From Halictus rubicundus (taxonomy: Eukaryota > Arthropoda > Insecta > Hymenoptera > Halictidae), in the NCBI RefSeq assembly GCF_050948215.1, contig NC_135163.1, positions 682,001 to 746,000 of the forward strand: DNA of 64,000 nucleotides, read 5' to 3'. The notes below the pieces were generated by a model, which did no database searches, was not told the origin of the DNA, and was given only the letters and a program-made list of their open reading frames with translations. Positions 1 to 9,594 of the stretch are shown here, in pieces. A program made the position numbers and the translations under genes. Every line of letters begins with the position of its first letter. Position 1 is the first letter of the stretch.

Positions 1-28
1 GCCGTATAATTTATTATCAGTCAGCAGA

Positions 29-1129
29 TTGCAGCAGAAACGAATGAGTATTAATTTCAACGAGAGAGGTGTTCAGGTTATTAAAGACGGAAAAATGGTA
101 ATGTATGGTAAACCTTTAAATAATTTGGTATCTATGGTTTTTGGAATTACAAAGAAAAGAGTAAATTTATTGAACTCTTATATGCCTAGGAGAATAATTA
201 ATAATTATGAACTATGGCATAAGCGTTTAGGGCATATTGGAAAAACAAAATTTTTACAATTGAAAAATAGACAAATGGTAGAAGATGTGACTTATCTCGA
301 AAAAATAATTCCAGACGATTATCTTTGTGAAGCTTGTATAAATGGGAAACAAGCACAATTACCATTTGAAAAGGCAAAGGATAAGAGTCACATCAGGCAA
401 CCATTGTTTATAGTTCACACAGATGTTTGTGGCTCGATCACTCCTTCTACGATTAATGATAAAAGATATTTCATTACATTCATTGATGAGTATACGCATT
501 ACTGCGTAACATATTTGCTTGAAAACAAATCAGAGGTTTTCACAGTGTTTAAAGACTTCATTGCAAAAAGTGAAGCGCGTTTTAACTTAAAAACTGTCAA
601 TCTATATTGTGGTAATGGCAGGGAATACTTATCGAATGAAATGAAAGATTATTGCATACAAAGAGGAATAAGCTATCATTTGACGGTACCGCGGACTCCG
701 CAATTAAATGGCGTTGCAGAACGCATGAATAGAACGATAACCGAAAAAGCACGTGCAATGGTAAACGGTGCAGGTTTAGGAAAAGAATTTTGGGGAGAAG
801 CAGTTTTAACTGCTACATATTTAATTAATTTAACCCCATCGAAAGCTTTAAGTGTAGATAAAACCCCGTTTGAATTGTGGCATACTAAGAAGCCCAAATT
901 AAAATATTTAAGGGTTTTTGGTTCAACAGTATACGTCCATAATAAAGTTAGGAAATCGAAATTTGATGAAAAATCTTACAAGTGTATACTGGTAGGATTT
1001 GTACCAAATGGTTATAAAGTATGGAACGTAGAAAATGGGAAATTTGAAATAGTAAGGGATATGATCATTGACGAAATTAATTACTTAAAATCTCGGCCTG
1101 TAATAAAGAAAAAAAAATATGGAAAGTGA
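29..1129 (+). pseudogene. Copia polyprotein part 1: GAG-pre-integrase and integrase
   Basis: This 366-residue frame carries the integrase that would insert copia cDNA into chromosomes. The zinc-binding residues H64, H69, C100 and C103 are present. The catalytic core has D132 (motif HTDVCG) and E231 (motif NGVAERMNR). The position expected to hold the second catalytic Asp, just before NGREY, is Gly195; a single A-to-G change would explain it, and its spacing to E231 fits a D-x35-E core. The frame is lost near an A-rich run around 1110-1130, where the protein should continue into reverse transcriptase. The start shown is only the first Met in the frame; the true gag start lies outside the window. 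Judged a dead remnant. Confidence 0.85.
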
Positions 1130-1803
1130 AACTGATGCATCTCGAGAGGTGCCGAAATCGAAGGAGTGATAGAATTAAACAACGACCGTCTATTTCGTAT
1201 GAAGAATTTGATGGAGACGATGATTATCTTTTGTGTGCCCAGTCAATAGTTTTAAAAATTCCCACCTCTTTTGAAGAGATTAAAATGACAGAAGACAGGA
1301 TCAAGTGGGAACAAGCTATTGCTGAGGAAATAAACTCATTGATTATTAATAAAACTTGGGATTTAGTACCGAGGCCAAAAGATAAAAACATCGTCGACTG
1401 CAAATGGGTTTTTACGATCAAAAATGATGAATCCGGAAATCCATTAAAATACAAAGCTCGACTAGTGGCTCGTGGTTTTAGTCAAAAATATCTAGAAGAT
1501 TATAATGAAACATTTGCACCTGTAGCTAGAATGTCTAGTTTTAGATTTCTTATAGCTTTTGCAAATCAATATGATTTATTAGTCCACCACATGGACGTAA
1601 AAACAGCTTTTTTAAATGGTATTTTAAAGGAAGAAATTTATATGCGAATTCCTGAGGGTGTCAAGTGTAACAATAATAATAATCAAGTGTGTAAATTGAA
1701 TAAAGCTTTGTATGGTCTTAAACAATCAGCTAGATGCTGGTTTGAGATGTTTGAAAAAGCTCTTGTAGAAAAAGAATATATACGTGATACTATATGTGGA
1801 TGA
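1126..1803 (+). pseudogene. Copia polyprotein part 2: reverse transcriptase, first half
   Basis: The 225 residues match the copia-type reverse transcriptase opening: a WEQAIAEEINSL region, NKTWDLVPRP, KWVFTIK, YKARLVARGFSQ, the catalytic-Asp segment HHMDVKTAFLNG and the KALYGLKQSARCW motif. It stops at a TGA where the frame slips just before the YVDD catalytic box. The residues normally found between GLKQ..RCW and YVDD are largely missing, so a short out-of-frame deletion near 1770-1785 is the simplest explanation. Its 5' end overlaps the integrase frame by four bases, another frameshift. Confidence 0.85.
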
Positions 1804-2737
1804 TTTAGTAATAATAACTGCTGAGATTGAAGCAATGAAAAATTTCAAAAATTATTTGAAAGATAGATTTTGTATGAAAGATTTAAATGAAATCAAACTA
1901 TTTCTTGGAATAAAAGTGAATAGAACTAATGGGAAAATAACATTAGATCAGAGTGCATATATTAAGACTGTGCTTGAGAAATTTAATATGCTAGATTGCA
2001 AACCAGTTAGTACACCTCTTCCAAGTGTATTAGACTACGTAGCTTTAAACTCGGATGAACAACACAATGCACCTTACCGTAATTTAATTGGATGTTTAAT
2101 GTACATAATGATTTGTACAAGACCCGATTTAAGTATTGCAATAAATATTTTAAGTAAATATTCAAATAAAAACAATAGCGAACTATGGCAAAACCTTAAA
2201 AGGGTTCTTAGATATCTGAAAGGGTCAGCTAATATTAAACTAACTTATGTTAAAAACGATTCTAAAAATCTATTGAGTGCATATGTAGATTCAGATTGGG
2301 GAGGCAATGAACATACGGATCGAAAGAGTACAACAGGGTATTTGTTCAAGATGTATGAACAATGTACAATCTGTTGGAATAGTAGAAGACAAAAGTCAGT
2401 AGCAGCCTCATCCACTGAAGCAGAGTACATGGCTCTTTTTGAAGCTGTGAGAGAAGCACTATGGTTACGATCATTGGCAATGAGTATTAATATAAGTGTC
2501 TCTGATCCAATAATAATATTCGAAGATAATATGGGTTGTATTAATATTGCGAACAATCCGAGCAGCCATAAACGGTCGAAACATATAGATATAAAGTACC
2601 ATTTCTCAAGAGAACAAGTTGAAAAGAATGTCATAAAACTTGAATTTATTCCCACAGATAGCCAACTAGCAGACACCCTTACGAAGCCATTGCCAGCACC
2701 TAAAAAGGAATTTAGAGCAAAGATGGGCCTGGAATAA
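1784..2737 (+). pseudogene. Copia polyprotein part 3: reverse transcriptase end and RNase H
   Basis: The 317-residue frame opens with the YVDD box of reverse transcriptase (MILYVDDLVI). It continues through FLGIKVNR and the connection region to copia RNase H: YVDSDWGG, KSTTGYLF, ASSTEAEYMAL, the EDN segment and SKHIDIKYHF, and ends with ADTLTKPLP, the usual copia C-terminus. No stop interrupts it, and the RNase H acidic residues (D in DSDW, E in TEAEY, D in EDN) are present. It is separated from the first half by the frame-breaking deletion, so it is not expected to be made as a functional protein. Confidence 0.85.
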
Positions 2738-2959
2738 AAAAAAAATATTCAGTAATAATAGTAATAATATGGAAATAAGATTATAATGAATATAGAATTA
2801 TAGTTGTGATAGTATAAGTTTTTTTTATATGGTCTGATTAGGTTTTTCTGGGTTTCCCTAATCCTAAGCAGCAAATGTTGGACCATATGTAATTAGCCCC
2901 AGACGAAGCACAAGGAAGACATGTCTTTACTAAAATAATAGATTTATTTTGAGGGGGCG

Positions 2960-3276
2960 TGTTGGAATTTATTTCATAAACAGAACAAAATGAATCTGTT
3001 ATTTCTTTAGAAGGAAGGATCGTGTGAATCGGCTTTTGATATACATTGTATCTGCAGTTAATATACATTGTATGTTGTCCCCGGCATGGGACCCTCGATC
3101 CTCTGATGTTCATATTGAACTGTTGCTCCTCTGTTTCGTTTTCTTGTTTCATTCGCGACGTTTCTCTCAAACCGTAAAGACGTGTCTGACGACGTGCTAT
3201 TAGAGAATTTGTTGAAATATAATCTCTATTCCGTGTGCTGCAAAAGAGTGTGCTTTCATTATATATATACCCATAT
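2960..3276 (+). repeat. Copia 3' LTR, left part (continues after hAT at 6527)
   Basis: A purine tract (GAGGGGG at 2951-2957) is followed by TGTTGGAAT, the expected start of a copia LTR. This places U3 at 2960. The LTR runs into the hAT element at 3277 and resumes at 6527; with those few bases its length would be about 330 bp. The matching 5' LTR lies outside the window, so the boundaries are inferred. Positions 2738-2950 are untranslated sequence between the RNase H stop and the purine tract. Confidence 0.65.
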
Positions 3277-3299
3277 CAGAGTTGGGCAGTATCCGATGA

Positions 3300-3800
3300 A
3301 AAATTTATTTGAAGCGCCTTCGGATACAAATTCTCTGTTCTTTTGTTTCTATTCGAAGTCGGATGAATCGCGAGCAGTTATTTGTATCTTTATTCGACGA
3401 GCGTCTGGTTTCGAGATTTGTATTCGATGTGCCTCCGGATGATTTTCTGGCTACGTCAGAATTTATTCGGATGGTCGATTGCAACGCCCCCATTTATTCG
3501 ACGGATTTATTTGTAGATACTCGGCGTCCGCCGACCATCCGAACGATTTTAGGCGTCGAATAAAAATTAATTTCAGAATGTATTCGAAGGCAGATGTCGC
3601 GGCGAAATTTATTCGTAACTTTTATTCGATATCCGAAGCTCGATGTGGCCAGACGATTTATTTGAGGATTTATTCGGGACGAGTATTTGGCAGAGATGAA
3701 AATGAAATGTATCTTTTATTCGAAATTGTATTCGATGGTCGGATGGACGACTTTTTTATCCGACGTTGCCAAGCCATAATACGTAAATACGTACCACGGT
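3300..3800. repeat. hAT subterminal motif cluster, left
   Basis: TATTCG, TTCGGAT and close variants recur every 10-30 bases, far more often than in neighbouring DNA. The short overlapping reading frames here are by-products of the repeat. Subterminal repeats are where hAT transposases are known to bind; that role is inferred here. Confidence 0.7.
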
Positions 3801-3837
3801 ACAGTGACTACCATTAATAATCGAACACTTTTTATCG

Positions 3838-4135
3838 TTTAAACTTTTAACGCTTGTTTACATAAATAAATTTTGATTATTTAAACAATTGTTTAAACAA
3901 ATAAATTTTTGTTATTGAAACAAATGTTTACACCAGTACATTTTTACTAGTTAAACGCTAGTTTTCACAATTAAATTTTTATTATTTAAACGATTGTTTA
4001 AACAAATAAATTTTTATTATTAAAACAAATGTTTGAACCAGTACATTTGTATTATTGAAACAAATGATTAAACCAGTACATTTTTATTACTTAAAATATT
4101 GTTGAAACAAACACATTTTTATTACTTAAACAATT
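3838..4135 (-). repeat. ~34-bp tandem array, left arm of hAT fold-back
   Basis: About eight to nine degenerate copies of a unit containing AAACAAATAAATTTTTATTA and GTTTAAAC-like words. It is the reverse complement of the larger array at 5345-5938, so the two could pair into a long hairpin. Confidence 0.75.
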
Positions 4136-5344
4136 TACGTCACGTTTTGCAGTGAGTAAAACTCTTTATAAGAAAAGGAAATGTCATTGGGTTTCACCAT
4201 TGGTACTCTGCTGGATGTTAAGTTATTAAGACAATTTTATAAAGAACTCTTTAGATTATGTATTATGTACAGGTACACGTACATATGTAGGCATTGCATG
4301 CTATGGCATTTTTCTTTCTACGGTTCTGAATTACCGACTCTGTAGAACATGCTCTGGTACGGCAGCGGACTCTATCGAAATGGAACGGTCAGCTAGTGAA
4401 ATAAAATTCGTTGATAAACTTCGAAGGAAACGTTTCGATACTGGCACCGTCTAACTTATCAGATTTGTGACGTGTTTAGACTTGTTTTCATCAGCAAACT
4501 ATTTGCAATCGATTAATAATGTTCCCATGGCAGAATTATGAATTGTAACACACATTTTATTGTTATTAATAAGTGATGGTGAAACGCTTACATTGTTGTC
4601 TCCAGGCGGCACATGACGCGACGCTCCATATGGTCGTGATTCAGTATCAGAGGCAACATTGTAACCAGTAGCGTATTGGCGTTTACCAACTATACCTAAT
4701 ATTATTTCTTATTAACGTTACCATAATGATATCATTACCTACCGATTGAAAATGTTTTCCTGAACAAAATAAGCCCAAACACGGTACAAATCGAATAATA
4801 ATATCATCGGGTTGTGCTGCCTTTTTCTAGCGCCTTCGGCCACGCGGCCGTGTTTGCATGCTGTCCTTTTCTATCTACGTTCGCCGCAGTCGAAGCGGCT
4901 ACAAATATATGCATATATATGTGCAATCGCAGGCGACGATATACATATGTATATGTGTGCAAGGACAGACGTCGATCCCTGCCGAATGATTCCGAGAGTA
5001 GAAGAACGAAACATGTGTTACTTTCTTTTTGGCCGAAGGTGTGCGTTGTTTTCAACAAATGCAATCTTTTCATAGAAGGGAACTTTTTAAAAATTTGCAA
5101 AAAAATGAGGATATAGCCCCAAGTGTCCTCTTTACAGACCTATTTTTTAAAAAGATGAACATTTTAAAATTAACGAAATTAAAATTATCTGAAGCGAATG
5201 CTGCATCGCGATACACAGCCTTGGACGGCCGGACACTGTGCTGGGTCGAGAAATTTCGTGACATTTTACAATAAATGTTGAACCGTAAGAGATATCAGCA
5301 TGAAATTTGCAGTAAACTTCGTTAAAAAATTATACCTATCCACT
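4136..5344. other. Unique core of the hAT element, no gene recognised
   Basis: Non-repetitive sequence between the inverted arrays. The 4800-5000 part is more GC-rich and has overlapping short open frames on both strands (the longest about 100 codons). None shows a motif I recognise, and the opposing overlap suggests chance openness. It could be captured host DNA or leftover transposon interior. Confidence 0.4.
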
Positions 5345-5938
5345 GATAATTGGTTTAAACATTTGTTTCAATAATAAAAATTTATTTGTTTAAACAATTG
5401 TTTAAATAATAAAAATGTATTGGTTTAAACATTTGTTTCAATAATAAAAATTTATTTGTTTAAACAACCGTGTAAGTAATAAAAATGTATTGGTTTAAAC
5501 ATTTGTTTCAATAATAAAAATTTATTTGTTTAAACAATTGTTTAAATAATAAAAATTTATTTGTTTAAACAACCGTTTAAGTAATAAAAATGTATTTGTT
5601 TAAACAATTGTTTAAATAATAAAATTTTATTTGTTTAAACAATTGTTTAAATAATAAAAATGTATTGGTTTAAACATTTGTTTCAATAATAAAAATTTAT
5701 TTGTTTAAACAATCGTTTAAGTAATAAAAATGTATCGGTTGAAAGATCTGATTAAATAATAAAAATTCATTTATTAAACAGTCATTTAAATAATGAACAT
5801 TTACCTATGTAAACATCTGTTTAAATAATACAAATCTATTTGCTTAAACAATCGTTTAAATAATGAACATGTATGTGTTTAAACATTCGTTTAAATAATA
5901 CAAATTCATTGGTTTAAACAATCGTTTAATTAATAAAT
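5345..5938 (+). repeat. ~34-bp tandem array, right arm of hAT fold-back
   Basis: About 17 copies of a ~34-35-bp AT-rich unit built on TTTGTTTAAACAATTG and AATAATAAAAAT. Two alternating unit types (one with ACATTTGTTTCAATAA) suggest higher-order duplication. Orientation is opposite to the left array. Confidence 0.8.
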
Positions 5939-5984
5939 AGTGTTTGAATATTAATGGGAGTCACTATACCATAGGACGTACTTG

Positions 5985-6500
5985 CATATTACAACGTAAG
6001 TATTATGATTTGGCAACGTCGCTCGGTCTTTTATCCGAACTTCGAATACAATTTCGAATAAAAGATACATTTGATTTTCATTTATTCCTCATGCTCGTCT
6101 CGAATAAAAAATCGAATAAATCATCTTCCCTACATCGACCATCCGAATAAATCTCTGGGCCACGCAAAAATCGTACGTCGAAAATCTAAGATACATTCTG
6201 AGTTGCGAGTATCTGACGAAATTGACCGTCGAATACATGGGGGCGCTGCTAAAAACTATCGAATAAAAATCAAAGATACTTTCCAACTCATCAGCTGTAT
6301 CTTCGGATACATTCTCTCAAATAAAAAATCTCGCCGCTAGAGGCGTCGGATACGCATAGCCGTTGCTCCGCAATTCGGATGACCCACGGACGACAAATGA
6401 AAATCGTGAAAAGTATCCGACGGATAGACTGCGGTGAATATGTATCCGAGAGAAACGAGTTCGAATAAAAAATAGATTTCATTTATTTGTATTCGAAATT
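5985..6500. repeat. hAT subterminal motif cluster, right
   Basis: Dense CGAATAAA, ATCCGA and TCGGATAC words, the mirror of the left cluster. Short reading frames here are shadows of this repeat. Confidence 0.7.
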
Positions 6501-6887
6501 TTAAAATAAATTTTTGCCCAACTCTGACCCATATCCCATTATTTCCATTTTACAACTTTTCCATGTACGTCTCGACAACTTCGACCGAGTTATTGCACGC
6601 TACTTCTCTTGTAGTTTTCTTGCCGCTGTTTTTCCGCGTTTCTAATCTGTCTGATTACACGCAGGTTCAATTCACTTGCTGGCGTTAAGATTTTCTTGTG
6701 ATCTCTCCGCCGGTCTCGTCCAGCTAGCTGCGAGTTTCTGTGAGCGGGACAACTAAGCTTGGACAGGTCAGTGTCTTAGAAGTGAAATTAGTGATTTTAA
6801 CAGAAGTCCCCGAGAGGCCGAAGAATGAATTGGAAGTTTCGAGAGTTTGATTGGAACGCCGAGTTTTGAATCCTCCACGTCTTTTAA

Positions 6888-8242
6888 CACTATTCCTACC
6901 GCGACCGGTCAAATGACCGTTTTTAAAATTTCGATTGGAATTTCCTATATACAACGTAATTGAATCGCCTTTAAACTTCACGACTTTTCCTAAAATATGC
7001 GTATAATACATTTTTCAATATTCACTTCTTTTTTTATTGTTTATTTTCTGAGAAAAATTTGTAGTCTATCTTAGCTACCACAACCGGTCATTTGACCGGC
7101 AGAACGATTTGTATCTTTTTGTAATAGTATTCTTTCAAAGACTCAATTCCGAAACTATAATGTCGTTACAAACGAAAGGTAATGCAGTTGTGGCATGATT
7201 TTAGCCGAAAAGTGCCTTCCAGGGACTGCTTTACGGCACTTCAAAGTGTTTGGAGTTCTCGCTCGCCTATCGGCCTCGCGGTGTTTATTTGCCTGATTGG
7301 TATCGGAAGCGGTCCAGAACCTCGGATTTTTTTACACCGTCTTATCTACTATGACTGTAAAATAAATCAAATTATAGCCGAAGGGGATGCCTAGACGTCT
7401 TCTCACGAATTCAAATCAGTAAAGTCTTGTGACCTGAACAGAGAGCATCAAAACGTGAAAGTTACAAGGAGCATATTCGGCAGTCTTTTACTATTTTGTA
7501 TTTTTATTCTATTATTATTCTACTTTTATTTTATATTGTATTACGTGTTATAAGTGTCATTTTCAAAAAAGTGAACAAACCAACAATACTTCGTAGTAAG
7601 TTTCACATTTTATCTTTTGTTCATTTTTTTATCCATCTTGATTTACATTTTTATATTTTAGTTTTTATTTTATCCCTTGAATATTCATTCCCAAAATGTC
7701 AAGACGTTCGAAGAGTGTAAATTTATTATTAGAGAAAATAAATAATATTGATGAAGAGCTTACCGAAGATGATCAGGAAATTTTTGATATTGAAAATGAC
7801 AATGCGGAAAATTATGATCTATTTGAGACCGACTCGAACACCGATGAGGACGAAGAGAATGTTTCGAACGTACGTAGAGAACGAAAGAGAAGGAGATTTT
7901 TAGTTAGTTCCGATAGTGAGAATGAGGAAGAGGTAATCGAAACTGCTGTAGACGGAACTGTTTGGCAAGAAGTAAAAGAAGGGTCTAATCCTGGAAGAGC
8001 ACCTATTCATAATATTTTTAGGGGAATATCAGGCCCAACAGGGTATAGTAAACGAAATATTATGCGGTGAAAACGAATAAAATGTACATTATATACTCGT
8101 AAATAAAGGAAACTATATTTTTATACTGTCAAATTGGCTATTATCTTCATTCTATGTTAAAAAATATAAGTTGTGCTAAAGACCGGTCATTTGACCGGTT
8201 GCGGTAGGAATAGGTATACGTGAAGTGTCGGTAGGAATAGTG
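6888..8242 (+). mobile_element. piggyBac deletion derivative, 1.36 kb
   Basis: The termini CACTATTCCTACCG and CGGTAGGAATAGTG are perfect 14-bp inverted repeats flanked on both sides by TTAA (6884-6887 and 8243-8246), the piggyBac target. The near-palindrome CCGGTCATTTGACCGG occurs at 7084-7099 and 8183-8198, with a variant at 6904-6919. The right end also has a second internal copy of the GGTAGGAATAG word. Only the N-terminal part of a transposase remains inside, so the element is non-autonomous but its ends look intact. Confidence 0.9.
7696..8070 (+). pseudogene. piggyBac transposase, N-terminal fragment
   Basis: The 124 residues start at a Met and are strongly acidic with DEDEE and SDSENEEE runs, typical of piggyBac N-termini. 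They end with DGTVWQEVKEG, NPGRAPIHNIF and SGPTGYSKRNIM, the conserved lead-in to the DDE catalytic domain. Family members usually have roughly 550-600 residues, so about three quarters is missing, including every catalytic Asp. The stop comes directly after KRNIMR and an AATAAA-like signal follows at ~8101, so an internal deletion probably joined this segment to the 3' end. Any product would lack cleavage activity; a residual regulatory role is only speculation. Confidence 0.85.
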
Positions 8243-8667
8243 TTAAGCAGTTTGCAACTGTGAAACGAGTCGTTTCGCCGTTGAACAAATTTCCTGTCGA
8301 CTCGAGTAAACGAAACTCTGCGTGGGAATGAGCCGGCTCCATACAATTATACATTTTAATTTTTTCCGCAGGGTATCGTTTTCGCGGCGTACGTTCAGGG
8401 AAAGAGCGACTTCGTTTTTAATTCATCACAGCCGGCCGTCGTAGCTGCAACAGAGCTCGTAGTCTGCCTAAACGTAGAACGAACAATTTCTGCAGGTATA
8501 TCTTGCTCTGCTCGTTCCGGAAATTATGAATGCTCTCGCAGGAATTTGCCAAAAATATTAGGTTGAAATCGTGACCCGTGCAATTAGTTAATTGTGACTT
8601 TATAGGAGATAAAATATCAAACAATCCAGCCATCAAGATGTTATTGTAATATTTGTAACATCATGTA

Positions 8668-8840
8668 ACGCCGACCATGTACAAGGTATTCCAAAAATGT
8701 TGTACTTCCTTGAAAGGAGTGATCCTAAGGTTATTCGAGGTAACTTTCTCTTTTGCGAAAATGTTCTCCGCGGCTTTGTTAAGGAGTTATTACCGAAAAA
8801 CATGGACCAACCAGAGCGTGGTCCCGCTGAGCGCTGAGCG
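8668..8840. repeat. Relic of GGGTGTCCCAAA MITE, left half
   Basis: The sequence resembles the left half of the complete element at 41751-42118. Both share a leading ATGTTGTA-TTCCTTG stretch, a GCGAAAATG block followed by CGGCTTTGTTAAGGAGTTA, and AACCAGAGCG/AATCAGAACG. The right half is missing or unrecognisable. Confidence 0.6.
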
Positions 8841-9594
8841 CTGAACCGATGTATTCGCGTCGCAACTTTGAGCAGGCTTTTAGAAGTTCCTACTTTCGAA
8901 ATAAGAGAAACATAACAGTACGATGCCGACCATATCGCAGCCAGCTGTCCCAGCAATCGCAAAAATGACTAATGGGTTCGCGTTTCGTAGGAGGTGAAGG
9001 GCGAGCGAAGAACACGGCCTAGGAGGACCTGTGGAGGAAGAGAAAGAGAAAGGAAGGCGTGGGAGGATGAAGGGCGCGACACGGAGCACCTTCTGCCCCT
9101 GTCATTTTTGTTCTCGGTGTGGTGTGCAAAAAGAGAACGTCGCAGAGTGTCCTTCGCTTAACAGAGAGTCAACCCGCCATGTGGCGTCGCGACGCAACGC
9201 GTCGGCTCTGCAGCTTCTTAACGAGAAAACGCCACGAGAGAAGCAGTCGGGCAGGCTTATTCATCGAGCCCTTTCCACTCGGCTCACATCCCGCGTTATT
9301 AAAGACCGCCGTTGGCGTAGGTCATCCACTATCGAGGGCCAGGGAACGATATCTCGAAAGCGGGGATTGTTACTGGCCGATTTAAACCGGTCCAAACGAC
9401 GTCGTCGCGGACTCAGCCGCGAGAATCCACGCCTCGTAAACCTGATGTACTGTCTTATACCAGCTTCTTTGGCCCGCCAGCCTCGCCTCGGCGAACAATA
9501 AACTGTTTTGCTACTTTTTTTTTCATTCCACCGCGGGCACACAATCGCGAGCACGTCGAGATTCGCGAAAACATCGCAAACGCGCCCAACGAAA
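8841..9594. other. CpG-rich tract, no gene recognised
   Basis: GC- and CpG-rich DNA with overlapping open frames on both strands (the longest 156 codons at 9031-9501). They have no recognisable motif and compete with each other, as expected when GC-rich DNA has few stops. It could be a host promoter or untranslated exon. Confidence 0.3.

Larger units (their letters stand above)
3277..6526. mobile_element. Non-autonomous hAT element, 3.25 kb, fold-back type
   Basis: The ends are perfect 12-bp inverted repeats, CAGAGTTGGGCA and TGCCCAACTCTG. They are flanked by a perfect 8-bp target duplication, ACCCATAT, at 3269-3276 and 6527-6534. An 8-bp duplication with CAG-type ends is the hAT signature. 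No transposase reading frame is visible, so it would depend on an enzyme made elsewhere. Inside each end are hundreds of bases packed with TATTCG/CGAATA and ATCCGA/TCGGAT words. Further in are inverted arrays of an AT-rich ~34-bp repeat, and the middle holds about 1.2 kb of non-repetitive sequence. Confidence 0.9.
1..6540 (+). mobile_element. Ty1/copia LTR retrotransposon, 5' part outside window
   Basis: The element enters from the left edge, already inside the polyprotein, and reads GAG-pre-integrase, integrase, reverse transcriptase, RNase H, a purine tract and then a 3' LTR. Integrase preceding reverse transcriptase is the copia order, opposite to gypsy. The reading frame is broken at two or more places, so it cannot make a full polyprotein. 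A 3.25-kb hAT element interrupts the 3' LTR. The exact LTR end is not certain; it probably lies just after the hAT target duplication, near 6537-6545, where unrelated repeated sequence begins. Confidence 0.85.
6543..8595. repeat. Dispersed ~610-bp repeat, copy 1 (interrupted)
   Basis: Segments 6543-6813 and 8264-8595 match 13445-14052 almost base for base in the same orientation. They share, for example, a block with CGACAACTTCGACCGAG and one with CGGCGTACGTTCAGGG. Copy 1 carries a piggyBac insertion plus about 91 bp that copy 2 lacks. No coding frame or terminal structure marks it as a known transposon, so it may be a segmental duplication or an unclassified repeat. Confidence 0.8.

Noticed and set aside
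5029..5274. 81-codon frame in the hAT core as a transposase remnant
   Set aside because: No hAT catalytic or dimerisation motif is visible.
9031..9501. 156-codon frame
   Set aside because: R/K-rich, overlapped by another + frame and a minus frame; no domain.
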